64,000 nucleotides of DNA from Streptomyces sp. ITFR-21 (GCF_031844685.1 NZ_CP134605.1:5361001-5425000); one strand, 5' to 3'; positions 1 through 8,944 are shown, counted from the first letter of the stretch. Notes: generated from the letters alone by a model not told the origin. Numbers and translations are program-made.

Positions 1-951
1 CTGGACCTGCCGGCCGCCGCCGTGCTCACCCTGCTCCAGCTCGCCGCGGTGGCCGCGATCCTGGCCCTGCACGCCTGGACGGTACGGCGCCGCGAGGCGA
101 CCCTGCGGCTGGTCGACGCCGCCGGCACCGCGCACCGGCCGCGCGGCGGCGAACGGGTCCTGCTGGCCGCCGTGCTCGCCGTCGTCGCGCTGCTGATCCT
201 GCTGCCGCTCGGTGTGCTCGTCGCCCGCTCCCTGGACGGCCCCGGCGGCTACGGACTCACCTACTACCGCGGTCTCGCCTCCGCCGACGCCGACGGCGGT
301 ACGTTCCTGGTCGCCCCGCTGGAGACGGTCTGGAACTCGCTGCGCTACGCAGCCGCCGCCACCGTCGTCGCGCTGCTGGTCGGCGGGCTCGCCGCGGCGG
401 CCCTGGTCCGCAGGGCCGGCCGGCTGGTACGCGGCTTCGACGCGCTGCTGATGCTGCCGCTGGGCACCTCGGCGGTCACCGTCGGCTTCGGTTTCCTGAT
501 CACCCTCGACAAGCCGCCGCTGGACCTGCGGGACTCCTGGCTGCTGGTGCCGTTCGCCCAGGCCCTGGTCGGGGTGCCGTTCGTGGTCCGGGTCATGGTG
601 CCGGTGCTGCGGGCCGTGGACCACCGGCTGCGGGAGGCCGCCGCGGTGCTCGGTGCGTCACCCGCCCGGGTCTGGCGGGAGGTCGAACTGCCCTTTGTCG
701 GGCGGGCGCTGGGTATCGCCGCCGGGTTCGCCTTCGCGGTGTCCCTGGGCGAGTTCGGGGCGACCGTCTTCATCGCACGCCCCGACAGCCCGACCCTGCC
801 GGTCGCCGTCGCCCGCCTGCTCGGCCGGGCCGGCGCCGCCAACTACGGCCAGGCGATGGCCCTGAGCACCGTCTTGATGCTGGTGTGCGCCGCCTCGCTG
901 CTGGTCCTGGAGAACCTCAGGACCAGCGCCGACTCCGCCGGGGAGTTCTAG
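1..951 (+). CDS. ABC transporter permease, ThiP/FbpB type (5' end outside window)
   Basis: C-terminal part of an integral membrane permease of the binding-protein-dependent family. The frame is open from base 1, so the true start lies upstream; the GTG at 22 is internal. Family members of this type (thiamine ThiP, iron FbpB) have about 520-560 residues with two permease domains; the roughly 316 residues here hold the last linker and the second domain. Several hydrophobic segments are visible, and the permease EAA-type loop is seen around bases 630-700 (residues REAAAVLGASPARVWREVELP). The stop at 949-951 is followed directly by the ATG of the ATPase gene at 952, so the two are translationally coupled. 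The substrate (thiamine, iron or another anion) cannot be told without the binding protein, which is presumably upstream of the window. Confidence 0.85.
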   Translation: MDLPAAAVLTLLQLAAVAAILALHAWTVRRREATLRLVDAAGTAHRPRGGERVLLAAVLAVVALLILLPLGVLVARSLDGPGGYGLTYYRGLASADADGGTFLVAPLETVWNSLRYAAAATVVALLVGGLAAAALVRRAGRLVRGFDALLMLPLGTSAVTVGFGFLITLDKPPLDLRDSWLLVPFAQALVGVPFVVRVMVPVLRAVDHRLREAAAVLGASPARVWREVELPFVGRALGIAAGFAFAVSLGEFGATVFIARPDSPTLPVAVARLLGRAGAANYGQAMALSTVLMLVCAASLLVLENLRTSADSAGEF

Positions 952-1998
952 ATGACCCGCCCGCTGCTGCGCCTGGAGGCCGCGACCGTACGGTTCGGGG
1001 AGCGCGCCGCGCTCGACACGGTGGACCTGGAGGTCGCAGCCCACGAGATCGTCTGCGTGCTCGGGCCCAGCGGCAGCGGCAAGTCCACCCTGCTGCGGAC
1101 CGTCGCCGGACTCCAGCCGCTGGACGGTGGCCGGGTGCTGCTCGACGGCGCCGACCAGCGGGCGGTGCCCGCGCACCGGCGCGGGGTCGGCCTGATGTTC
1201 CAGGACCACCAGCTCTTCCCGCAGCGCGACGTCGGCGGCAACGTCTCCTTCGGGCCGCGCGTGCACAGGATGCCGCGCGGGCCGCGCGACCGGCTGGTCG
1301 CCGAACTCCTCGCGCTGGTCGGCCTGCCCGGCGCCGCCCGCCGCGCGGTCGCCACCCTCTCCGGCGGCGAGCAGCAGCGCGTCGCCCTCGCCCGCGCACT
1401 GGCCCCCGAACCGCGGCTGCTGATGCTCGACGAACCGCTCGGCCAGCTCGACCGCTCGCTGCGTGAACGCCTGGTGGTGGAGCTGCGCCGGATCTTCGGC
1501 CGGCTGGGCACCACGGTGCTGGCCGTCACCCACGACCAGGGTGAGGCGTTCGCGCTCGCCGACCGGGTCGTGGTGATGCGGGACGGCCGGATCGCCCAGT
1601 CCGGTACGCCCCTTGAGGTCTGGCAGCGCCCCGTGTCGGAGTTCGTCGCCCGCTTCCTCGGCTTCGACAACATCACCGACGCCACTGTCGAGGGCGCCGT
1701 CGCCGTGACCCCGTGGGGCGAGCTGCCCGTCCCCGACGGCACCCCGGAAGGCCCCGGGCAGCTGCTGGTGCGGCCCACGGGGGTACGGCTCGGGCCGCCG
1801 GACACCGGACTCGGCTGCGAGGTCGTCGCCCGCACCTTCCGCGGCGGCGGGCACGTCGCGGTGACGCTGCGGCCCGAGCACGGGCCGGAACTGGAAGCCG
1901 AGTGCGGGCTGCGCGACGCGCCCGGGGAGGGGGCCCGGGTCGGCGTCGCCTTCGACGCGGCCGACATCGTGCCCCTCGGGTCCGGCGCCGGCCGCTGA
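952..1998 (+). CDS. ABC transporter ATP-binding protein (ThiQ/FbpC/PotA-like)
   Basis: Cytoplasmic ATPase subunit of 348 residues that powers the preceding permease. Walker A GPSGSGKST is at about residues 38-46, the signature LSGGEQQR near 137-144, Walker B and D-loop MLDEPLGQLDRS near 162-173, and the switch histidine is in AVTHDQ. The C-terminal 120 residues look like the TOBE-type regulatory domain of importer ATPases. It begins one base after the permease stop, which fixes the ATG start and shows one transcriptional unit. All catalytic motifs are intact. The imported substrate is not evident. Confidence 0.88.
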   Translation: MTRPLLRLEAATVRFGERAALDTVDLEVAAHEIVCVLGPSGSGKSTLLRTVAGLQPLDGGRVLLDGADQRAVPAHRRGVGLMFQDHQLFPQRDVGGNVSFGPRVHRMPRGPRDRLVAELLALVGLPGAARRAVATLSGGEQQRVALARALAPEPRLLMLDEPLGQLDRSLRERLVVELRRIFGRLGTTVLAVTHDQGEAFALADRVVVMRDGRIAQSGTPLEVWQRPVSEFVARFLGFDNITDATVEGAVAVTPWGELPVPDGTPEGPGQLLVRPTGVRLGPPDTGLGCEVVARTFRGGGHVAVTLRPEHGPELEAECGLRDAPGEGARVGVAFDAADIVPLGSGAGR

Positions 1999-2025
1999 GG
2001 TCCCGCCCTGCCGGCAGCCGCCGGG

Positions 2026-3183
2026 TCAGGCCGCGGCGAGCCGGTCGAGCGCGGCCGGCACCTCGGTGACGCTGTCGACCAGCTCGATACGGCGGCCCAT
2101 CGGCCGGTCCGCCGCCAGTGACCGCAGCAGCGGCCACACCGGCAGCCGGGTCGTCCAGTGCGCGCGGTCCACCAGCACCATCGGGGCCGGCTCGCCGCGG
2201 GACCCGTAGTAGTTCGGCGTCGCCGCGTCGAAGACCTCCTGGACGGTGCCGGCCGCCCCGGGCAGGAAGACGACGCCCGCCGTGCAGCGGGACAGCAGGC
2301 CGTCCTCCCGGGTGGCGTTCGCGAAGAACTTCGCGATGTGCGCGGCGAAGGCGTTCGACGGCTCGTGCCCGTAGAACCACGTCGGCAGCCCGTACGAGGG
2401 GCCGCCGTCCGGCCACCGGTCGCGTACCGCCAGGGCGGCCGCCGCCCAGCCCGCAACCGACGGGCGGAAGTCGGGGACGCCGGCCAGCACGGTCAGCGCC
2501 TTGCCGAGCATCACGTCGTCGTACGGGGCCGCGTACGCGCCGAAGTTGGCGGCCTCCATCGCGCCCGGACCGCCGCCGGTCGCCACGGTCAGCCCGCGCC
2601 GGGCCAGCTCCCGGCCCAGCCGGGCGGCCCCCGCGTAGGCGGCGCCGCCGCGCTCCATCGCGTGCCCGCCCATCACGCCCACCACGCGCCGGCCGAGCAG
2701 CCGCTCGTCCAGCGCGTCGGAGACGGCGTCGTCGTGGATCGAGCGCAGCATCGAGGCGAGTATGTCGCCGTCGGCGGCGGTCCGCAGGTACCAGGCGTAC
2801 GTCCGCGCGTCCGGGGTGCCCGGGTAGCCGGCCTCCTCCAGGCCCTCGTACAGCTCCCCCGGCGCGTAGAGCGCCGCCCGGTACGGGTCGAAGGGCAGCT
2901 CGGGCACCGGCGGGAACACCAGGGCGCCGCCCGCCCGCACATGGGCGAGCGCCTGCGGCTCCATCGGGCAGCCCAGGAACACCGCCTGCGAGGTCTGCGC
3001 GACCAGCAGCGCGAAGGTGCGGTCCCGCAGGTCCACCGCCTGCACGCGGTATCCGGCGAACGACCCCGTGACGGCGACGCGGTCGAACTCCTCCAGGGTC
3101 TGGATCTCCTTCGGGGCGGGCTGCGCCGGCTCTTCTTCGGCGGGCATCGGCGGTACGTCGGCGGAAGGCGTCTCGGCTGGCAC
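2026..3183 (-). CDS. LOG-family Rossmann-fold protein
   Basis: Protein of about 385 residues related to the LOG (lysine decarboxylase-like, cytokinin-activating phosphoribohydrolase) family. The nucleotide-binding GGGPGAMEAANFGAY segment and a PGAAGTVQEVFDA segment match the family's two signature regions (usually GGGxGxMG and PGGxGTxxE). The second is altered: Ala-Ala replaces Gly-x, while the catalytic-type Glu is kept. About 150 residues precede the LOG core, much longer than plant-type LOGs (about 215). The start is uncertain: GTG at 3183 has AAGG 8 bases upstream, GTG at 3192 is also possible, and the frame is open to 3267. It faces away from the upstream ABC pair, stop to stop, with only 27 bases between. 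Function on a specific nucleotide substrate is inferred only from the fold. Confidence 0.8.
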   Translation of the reverse strand: MPAETPSADVPPMPAEEEPAQPAPKEIQTLEEFDRVAVTGSFAGYRVQAVDLRDRTFALLVAQTSQAVFLGCPMEPQALAHVRAGGALVFPPVPELPFDPYRAALYAPGELYEGLEEAGYPGTPDARTYAWYLRTAADGDILASMLRSIHDDAVSDALDERLLGRRVVGVMGGHAMERGGAAYAGAARLGRELARRGLTVATGGGPGAMEAANFGAYAAPYDDVMLGKALTVLAGVPDFRPSVAGWAAAALAVRDRWPDGGPSYGLPTWFYGHEPSNAFAAHIAKFFANATREDGLLSRCTAGVVFLPGAAGTVQEVFDAATPNYYGSRGEPAPMVLVDRAHWTTRLPVWPLLRSLAADRPMGRRIELVDSVTEVPAALDRLAAA

Positions 3184-3328
3184 GTCCAGCACCTTAGCCC
3201 GCCGGACGCCGGCCGTGGTCCGCGGCGCCCCGGCGTGCCCGTGGCGCCCGCCGTGGGACCGCCGCACCGCGCGCCGGACCCGCCGGCCGCCGCCGGCCGC
3301 CGCACGGCGGAAAGAGGCCGCAGCGGGC

Positions 3329-4447
3329 TCAGGCGGCCGGGATGGAGGAGAGGGCGGCCACCAGGACGGTGGCGGGCAGCAGTGCGGCCACCAGGGCGGT
3401 GGTGCGCAGGGCCGACGCGGCGCGCAGCAGGGCGGGGGAGGCGGCGACGGCGCGCAGGGCGGCGGTGGCCTCGGTACGGGTGTGCCGGGTCTCGCGGAAG
3501 GCGAGGGCGGCGGTGGCCAGCACGCACACGGCGATGAGGGCGGCGGCGAAGACGGTGACCGGCCCGAGCGGGTGGTCGCCGCCGCGCTGGAAGCCGTAAG
3601 CGGCCACGGCCGCCGCGGCGGTGGCGCAGAGCAGGCCGAGCGGGCGGCCGAGCGCGTGGGACTCGCGCTGCAGGGCGCGGCCGGCCAGCAGACGGAGGGC
3701 GCCGGGGCGGTAGCAGGCCAGCACCCGCCCGCAGGCGTGGATCAGACCCGGCCCGGCCGTCATCAGGCCCGCGGTGGCGACGATCCAGCCGCCGACCGCG
3801 CCGGGCGGGATTGAACCGAGGCCGCTGGGCAGCGGGAGGGCGCCGCCCTCGGTGGCGGTCACCTCGGTGGCCAGCCCGATCGCGACGAGGGCGATCCCCC
3901 AGGGCAGGCCGCGGGGCGCCTCGATCGCGGCGGCGGGCCGCGCCCGCAGACCGGCCGCGACGGTGGCCGCCGCCGCGGCCGGCACCAGGGCGAGCAGGGT
4001 GACCGCCCCGGCCAGCGGCAGCGGCCTGCCCGCGGCGAGCAGACCGGGCCCGACACCGTCGAAGGGCACCCCGGTGACATCCCCGCGCAGTTGGAGGAAG
4101 GCCGGCAGCGCGAGCGCGCTGCCGGCCGCGCAGACCACCGCCGTGGTCGCGGCGGTCAGCAGGACGAGTCCGGTCCGCCCGAGCCCGGCTCCGGCCAGCC
4201 CGGCCCCGGGCCACCCGGCCGGCTGCGTCCGGCCGACCGCGACGGCGAGCTGCACCGTCACCACTACCGGGACCACGCACCACCCCAGCCGTACCAGCGC
4301 GTCGGCCGTGCCGTGCCCGGGGTGGGCCAGCGCCCAGCCGAGCGCGGACAGCAGCAGCAGGCCGGTGCCCGCCGCGGCGGCGGCGACCAGCGCCCAGCGG
4401 CCCAGCGCCGCCGGCCGGCTCCCGCGCAGCACCCGCAGGCTCAGCAC
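3329..4447 (-). CDS. ABC-type exporter permease-like integral membrane protein
   Basis: Polytopic membrane protein of about 372 residues, with roughly eight to ten hydrophobic stretches separated by short Arg-rich or Gly-rich loops. No enzyme motif is visible. It lies 49 bases downstream of the ATPase gene at 4497-5219 on the same strand, so it is inferred to be that ATPase's membrane partner, as in FtsX/LolC- or BldK-unlike two-gene exporters. The start was set at the GTG at 4447 because the frame further upstream overlaps the ATPase and has Arg/Pro-rich non-membrane composition. The weak purine-rich GGCGGGG just before it is the only ribosome binding candidate. Substrate is unknown. Confidence 0.7.
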   Translation of the reverse strand: MLSLRVLRGSRPAALGRWALVAAAAAGTGLLLLSALGWALAHPGHGTADALVRLGWCVVPVVVTVQLAVAVGRTQPAGWPGAGLAGAGLGRTGLVLLTAATTAVVCAAGSALALPAFLQLRGDVTGVPFDGVGPGLLAAGRPLPLAGAVTLLALVPAAAAATVAAGLRARPAAAIEAPRGLPWGIALVAIGLATEVTATEGGALPLPSGLGSIPPGAVGGWIVATAGLMTAGPGLIHACGRVLACYRPGALRLLAGRALQRESHALGRPLGLLCATAAAAVAAYGFQRGGDHPLGPVTVFAAALIAVCVLATAALAFRETRHTRTEATAALRAVAASPALLRAASALRTTALVAALLPATVLVAALSSIPAA

Positions 4448-4496
4448 CCCGCCACCGCCGTCGGGAAGGCGCCCCGTGGGGCCGCCGCAGCGCCGC

Positions 4497-5219
4497 TCAC
4501 ACCGAGGCCGGTGCGGCGAGGTCGCGGTCCCGGGCGGACGCCGCCGTGTCGGGGCGGCCGTCGACGAGGGTGACGGTGCGGTCCGCGTGCCGGCCGGTCT
4601 CCGGGTCGGCGGTGCCCAGCACCACCGTGATGCCGTGCGAGCGGGCCGCACTGGTCAGCGTGCGCAGCAGGTGCGCGCGGTCGGCGCGGTGCAGCAGCGC
4701 GGTGGGCTCGTCGGCGAAGACCACGTCGGGCCCGGTGACCAGGGCCCTGGCGACCGCGATCCGCTGCTGCTGGGACGGGACGAGTTCGGCGGGCCGGCGG
4801 CGTGCGACATCGCCGATGTCCAGCCGTTCCAGCCATTCCAGCGCCGCCGCCTTCGCCGTCCGGTGGCCGTCACCGCGCATCAGCAGCGGCAGCGCCGCGT
4901 TCTCCCACCCGGTCAGCTCGGGCACCAGTTGCGCGCCCGCGCCGACCCAGCCGAAGCGGTTCCGGCGCAGCGCCTCCCGGGCCGCCTCCGGCAGCGTGTG
5001 CACGGGCGCGCTGTTGAACCAGACCTCGCCCTCCTCCGGCACCAGCTGCCCGGACAGGCAGTGCAGCAGCGTGGACTTCCCGGCGCCGCGGGCCCCGGCC
5101 ACCGCGAGGATCTCGCCGGCCCGGACGCTGATCGAGACGCCGAGCAGCGCCGGCGAGCCCTGGTGGGAATGGCGCAGGGCACGGGCCCAGAGCACGTCGT
5201 TGTCGGGCGGGGTCACCAT
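4497..5219 (-). CDS. ABC transporter ATP-binding protein with degenerate signature and switch motifs
   Basis: ATPase subunit of 240 residues resembling the LolD/MacB group. Walker A GARGAGKST is intact at residues 42-50, and Walker B VVFADEP at about 166-172. The signature that normally reads LSGGQQQR here reads LVPSQQQR (146-153), and the switch region reads LGTADPETG (201-209), where a histidine is expected. The D-loop also departs from SALD (LLHRAD). The start is ATG 5219, preceded by GGAGG 6 bases upstream; the frame extends to 5291 but that part has no ribosome binding site. It is the first gene of a two-gene unit with the permease downstream. ATP binding is likely; normal hydrolysis is questionable. 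Confidence 0.82.
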   Translation of the reverse strand: MVTPPDNDVLWARALRHSHQGSPALLGVSISVRAGEILAVAGARGAGKSTLLHCLSGQLVPEEGEVWFNSAPVHTLPEAAREALRRNRFGWVGAGAQLVPELTGWENAALPLLMRGDGHRTAKAAALEWLERLDIGDVARRRPAELVPSQQQRIAVARALVTGPDVVFADEPTALLHRADRAHLLRTLTSAARSHGITVVLGTADPETGRHADRTVTLVDGRPDTAASARDRDLAAPASV

Positions 5220-5438
5220 GGCGTTCCTCCGCGGGTCGTTCCCCGGCGCGTGCGGCACGGGCGCCGGACGCGCTGCGTCGGGCCGACGCACTCCGTCAAA
5301 CGAGCCGGGGGAAGGGCGGTCACTCCCGGCACCGTAGGCCCGGTGCCGGCAGTGACGCCCGCAGGCGCGGCGGCCGACGGTTCGGCGCGCCGGCCGGTTA
5401 CCCCGTACGGCCGCACCCGGGGGCCGCGGGCGGCGGGC

Positions 5439-6809
5439 TCAGAGCTTGGCCCACGCCTCGGTCAGCACGCCCCGCAGGATGCCCTCGATGTCGCTGAAGA
5501 GCGCCTGGTCGGAGATGAGCGGCGGCGCCAGCTGCACCACCGGGTCGCCGCGGTCGTCGGCCCGGCAGTACAGGCCGTTGTCGAACAGGGCCTTGGACAG
5601 GAAGCCGTACAGCACCCGCTCGGTCTCCTCGGCGGTGAAGGTCTCCTTCGTCGCCTTGTCCTTGACCAGCTCGATGCCGTAGAAGAAGCCGTTGCCGCGG
5701 ACGTCGCCGACGATCGGCAGGTCGTGGAGCTTCCTCAGGGTGTCGAAGAAAGCGCCCTCCTCGTCCAGGACGTGCTGGTTGAGGCGCTCGCGCTCGAAGA
5801 TGTCGAGGTTGGCCAGCGCGACCGCGGCCGACACCGGGTGGCCGCCGAAGGTGTAGCCGTGCAGGAAGGTGTTGCCGCCGCGGTAGAAGGGCTCGGCCAG
5901 CCGGTCGGAGACGATGCACGCGCCGATCGGTGAGTAGCCGGAGGTCATGCCCTTGGCGCAGGTGATCATGTCCGGCACGAAGTCGAACTTCTCGCAGGCG
6001 AACATGGTGCCGACCCGACCGAAGGCGCAGATCACCTCGTCGGAGACGAGCAGCACGTTGTGGCGGTCGCAGATCTCCCGGACCCGCTGGAAGTAGCCGG
6101 GCGGCGGCGGGAAGCAGCCGCCGGCGTTCTGCACCGGCTCCAGGAAGACCGCGGCGACCGTGTCCGGGCCCTCGAAGAGGATCTGCTGCTCGATCTGGTC
6201 GGCGGCCCAGCGGCCGAACGCCTCCGGGTCGTCGCCGTACTGGGCGGCCCGGTAGATGTTGGTGTTGGCGACCTTGTGGGCGCCGGGCACCAGCGGCTCG
6301 AACGGCGCCTTGAGGCCGGGCAGCCCGGTGATGGACAGGGCGCCCTGGGTGGTGCCGTGGTAGGCCACCGCCCGGGAGACCACCTTGTACTTGCCGGGGT
6401 TCCCGGTCAGCTTGTGGTACTGCTTCGCCAGCTTCCACGCCGTCTCGACGGCCTCGCCGCCGCCGGTGGTGAAGAAGACCTTGTTCAGGTCGCCGGGCGC
6501 GTAGTGCGCCAGCCGCTCGGCCAGCTCGACGGCCTTGGGGTGGGCGTAGCTCCAGATCGGGAAGAAGGCCAGTTCCTGGGCCTGCTTGTAGGCCGTCTCG
6601 GCCAGCTCGTGGCGGCCGTGCCCGGCGTTGACCACGAAGAGCCCGGACAGGCCGTCGATGTACCGTTTGCCGTTCTCATCGAAGATGTACGTGCCCTCGC
6701 CGCGCACGATGGTGGGCACGGGGGCGTTCTCGTAGGACGACATGCGGGTGAAGTGCATCCACAGGTGGTCGTACGCGGTCTTCGACAGCTGAGACTGGTC
6801 CGCGTTCAT
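5439..6809 (-). CDS. Class III PLP aminotransferase, probable putrescine (diamine)-pyruvate aminotransferase
   Basis: Cytoplasmic PLP enzyme of 456 residues. The class III fold is clear: GGGEAVETAWKLA at 116-128, the Asp that contacts the pyridine nitrogen in VSDEVICAFGR (255-265), and the PLP-binding lysine K286 in TCAKGMTSGYSP. In the pathway it would convert putrescine to 4-aminobutyraldehyde, or act on a related omega-amino compound. The Lrp/AsnC regulator gene ends 2 bases before this ATG, and a gamma-aminobutyraldehyde-type dehydrogenase is divergent at 7473, which supports polyamine catabolism. From memory it matches SCO5655 of S. coelicolor. The exact amino donor cannot be read from sequence. 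Confidence 0.88.
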   Translation of the reverse strand: MNADQSQLSKTAYDHLWMHFTRMSSYENAPVPTIVRGEGTYIFDENGKRYIDGLSGLFVVNAGHGRHELAETAYKQAQELAFFPIWSYAHPKAVELAERLAHYAPGDLNKVFFTTGGGEAVETAWKLAKQYHKLTGNPGKYKVVSRAVAYHGTTQGALSITGLPGLKAPFEPLVPGAHKVANTNIYRAAQYGDDPEAFGRWAADQIEQQILFEGPDTVAAVFLEPVQNAGGCFPPPPGYFQRVREICDRHNVLLVSDEVICAFGRVGTMFACEKFDFVPDMITCAKGMTSGYSPIGACIVSDRLAEPFYRGGNTFLHGYTFGGHPVSAAVALANLDIFERERLNQHVLDEEGAFFDTLRKLHDLPIVGDVRGNGFFYGIELVKDKATKETFTAEETERVLYGFLSKALFDNGLYCRADDRGDPVVQLAPPLISDQALFSDIEGILRGVLTEAWAKL

Positions 6810-6811
6810 GG

Positions 6812-7297
6812 CTATCGGGTTCCCCAGGTGTAGGTCTGCTTGCGGAGCTTGAGGTAGACGAAGCTCTCGGTGGAGCGCACGCCGGGCAGCGCGCGGATCC
6901 GCTTGTTGATCATCTCCAGCAGGTGGTCGTCGTCCTCGCAGACGATCTCCACCAGGAGGTCGAAGGAGCCCGCGGTGATCACCACGTACTCCACCTCGTC
7001 CAGCGCGGCGAGCGACTCCGCGACCGGGTCGATGTCGCCCTCGACGTTGATGCCCACCATCGCCTGGCGCTGGAAGCCCAGGGTCAGCGGGTCGGTGACC
7101 GCGACGATCTGCATGACGCCCTGGTCCAGCAGCTTCTGCACCCGCTGCCGCACCGCCGCCTCCGACAGGCCCACCGCCTTGCCGATCGCCGCGTACGGGC
7201 GGCGGCCGTCCTCCTGGAGCTGTTCGATGATCGCCTTCGACACCCCGTCGATGGACGACAGGACGCCGTTTCTGTCACGAGTGGCCACCCGCACCAC
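6812..7297 (-). CDS. Lrp/AsnC-family transcriptional regulator
   Basis: DNA-binding regulator of up to 161 residues: an N-terminal winged helix-turn-helix (about residues 18-65, with the AAIGKAVGLSEAAVRQRVQKL recognition region) and a C-terminal RAM ligand-binding domain (about 75-150). GTG 7297 gives the longest product and GTG 7288 is an alternative; neither has a strong ribosome binding site. It sits between the aminotransferase gene (same strand, 2-base gap) and the divergent aldehyde dehydrogenase, so it probably controls both from the shared 7298-7472 region. From memory the S. coelicolor counterpart (SCO5656) was described as EpuRI, a regulator linked to polyamine/ethanolamine nitrogen use. 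A polyamine-related ligand is inference. Confidence 0.9.
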   Translation of the reverse strand: MVRVATRDRNGVLSSIDGVSKAIIEQLQEDGRRPYAAIGKAVGLSEAAVRQRVQKLLDQGVMQIVAVTDPLTLGFQRQAMVGINVEGDIDPVAESLAALDEVEYVVITAGSFDLLVEIVCEDDDHLLEMINKRIRALPGVRSTESFVYLKLRKQTYTWGTR

Positions 7298-7472
7298 TGT
7301 GCAGGAGAGTTCGTCGGTCCCGCAAGCCCCGGACGATGAAATTCGTTGCCGTCGACGATGCGGGAAACCGAATCGGTTGTCCTGATCGAGTAGGTGTGCC
7401 GAATACGGCAGTGCTCCGGTTAAGCTGGGGGCGTCTCAGCACGTGGACATAACCAGGCAGGGAGCCAGCGCC
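7298..7472. promoter_or_regulatory. Divergent intergenic region with candidate Lrp operators
   Basis: This 175-base gap separates the Lrp-type regulator from the aldehyde dehydrogenase and must hold both promoters. It contains two short dyads: ACGA-N6-TCGT at 7333-7346 and AACCG-AAT-CGGTT at 7366-7378. It is AT-richer than its flanks. Whether the regulator binds these dyads is inference; no -35/-10 pair is convincing by eye. Confidence 0.4.
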
Positions 7473-8909
7473 GTGACCGAACTCCGTACTCTGCGCAACT
7501 ACATCGACGGAGAATTCCGCGACGCCGCCGACGGACGGACCACCGAGGTGGTCAACCCGGTGACCGGACAGGCGTACGCGAAGGCACCGCTGTCCGGGGC
7601 GGCGGACGTCGACGCGGCGATGACCGCCGCCGCGGCGGCGTTCCCCGGCTGGCGCGACACCACGCCCGCCGAGCGGCAGCGGGCGCTGCTGAGGATCGCC
7701 GACGCGGTGGAGGCGCGGGCCGAGGAGCTGATCGCGGTGGAGAGCGAGAACACCGGCAAGCCGCTCGGGCTGACCGCGAGCGAGGAGATCCCGCCGATGG
7801 TCGACCAGATCCGGTTCTTCGCGGGCGCCGCCCGCATGCTGGAGGGGCGCTCGGCGGGGGAGTACATGGACGGCATGACCTCCTTCGTGCGCCGTGAGCC
7901 GATCGGGGTCTGCGCGCAGGTCGCGCCCTGGAACTACCCGATGATGATGGCCGTCTGGAAGTTCGCGCCCGCCCTCGCGGCCGGCAACACGGTGGTGCTC
8001 AAGCCGTCGGACACCACCCCCGCCTCCACCGTGCTGCTCGCCGAGATCCTCGGGTCCGTGCTGCCCAAGGGCGTCTTCAACGTGATCTGCGGCGACCGCG
8101 ACACCGGCCGGGCGATGGTCGAGCACCCGGTGCCCGCGATGGCGTCCATCACCGGCTCGGTACGGGCCGGCACCGAGGTCGCCGGGTCCGCGGCCAAGGA
8201 CGTCAAGCGGGTGCACCTGGAACTCGGCGGCAAGGCGCCGGTCGTCGTCTTCGAGGACGTCGACATCGCCAAGGCGGTCGAGGACATCGTGGTCGCCGGC
8301 TACTTCAACGCCGGCCAGGACTGCACGGCCGCCACCCGGGTGCTGGTGCAGGAGTCGATCCGCGAGGAGTTCACCCAGGCGCTGGCCAAGGCGGCCGGCG
8401 AGACCAAGACGGGGCTGCCCGACGACGAGGACGTGCTGTACGGGCCGCTGAACAACGCCAACCAGCTGGCGCAGGTCACCGGCTTCATCGAGCGGCTGCC
8501 CGGCCACGCCAAGGTCGAGACCGGCGGCCACCGGGTCGGCGGGCAGGGCTACTTCTACGCGCCGACCGTCGTCTCCGGACTGCGGCAGGACGACGAGATC
8601 ATCCAGCACGAGGTTTTCGGCCCGGTCATCACCGTGCAGTCCTTCACCGACGAGGAGCAGGCGGTGGAGTGGGCCAACGGCGTCGACTACGCGCTCGCGT
8701 CGTCGGTGTGGACCAAGGACCACGGCCGGGCGATGCGGATGGCCAGGCGGCTGGACTTCGGCTGCGTGTGGATCAACACGCACATCCCGCTGGTGGCGGA
8801 GATGCCGCACGGCGGCTTCAAGAAGTCGGGCTACGGCAAGGACCTGTCCGGCTACGGCTTCGAGGACTACACCCGGATCAAGCACGTCATGACGTCCCTG
8901 GACTCGTGA
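7473..8909 (+). CDS. Aldehyde dehydrogenase, gamma-aminobutyraldehyde dehydrogenase type
   Basis: NAD(P)-dependent aldehyde dehydrogenase of 478 residues, expected to oxidise 4-aminobutyraldehyde to GABA. The catalytic cysteine is C284 in NAGQDCTAATR, a context typical of gamma-aminobutyraldehyde dehydrogenases. The general-base glutamate lies in LELGGKAP, and the cofactor-binding APWNYP and FGPV motifs are present. GTG 7473 is chosen because GGGAG lies 8 bases upstream; the frame also allows GTG 7443. It is divergent from the Lrp regulator and aminotransferase, and its product would feed GabT. A second enzyme with the same active-site context is at 11065, so the locus carries two paralogues. 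Confidence 0.9.
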   Translation: MTELRTLRNYIDGEFRDAADGRTTEVVNPVTGQAYAKAPLSGAADVDAAMTAAAAAFPGWRDTTPAERQRALLRIADAVEARAEELIAVESENTGKPLGLTASEEIPPMVDQIRFFAGAARMLEGRSAGEYMDGMTSFVRREPIGVCAQVAPWNYPMMMAVWKFAPALAAGNTVVLKPSDTTPASTVLLAEILGSVLPKGVFNVICGDRDTGRAMVEHPVPAMASITGSVRAGTEVAGSAAKDVKRVHLELGGKAPVVVFEDVDIAKAVEDIVVAGYFNAGQDCTAATRVLVQESIREEFTQALAKAAGETKTGLPDDEDVLYGPLNNANQLAQVTGFIERLPGHAKVETGGHRVGGQGYFYAPTVVSGLRQDDEIIQHEVFGPVITVQSFTDEEQAVEWANGVDYALASSVWTKDHGRAMRMARRLDFGCVWINTHIPLVAEMPHGGFKKSGYGKDLSGYGFEDYTRIKHVMTSLDS

Positions 8910-8922
8910 GCCGGCCGGTGCC

Positions 8923-8944
8923 GGGGCGGCGGACGCGCCGCCCC
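8923..8944. terminator. Hairpin between convergent genes
   Basis: A perfect 9-bp stem (GGGGCGGCG / CGCCGCCCC) with a GACG tetraloop, located just after the aldehyde dehydrogenase stop and before the convergent GDPD stop. There is no U-tract, which is usual for Streptomyces terminators. It would serve both strands. Confidence 0.6.
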
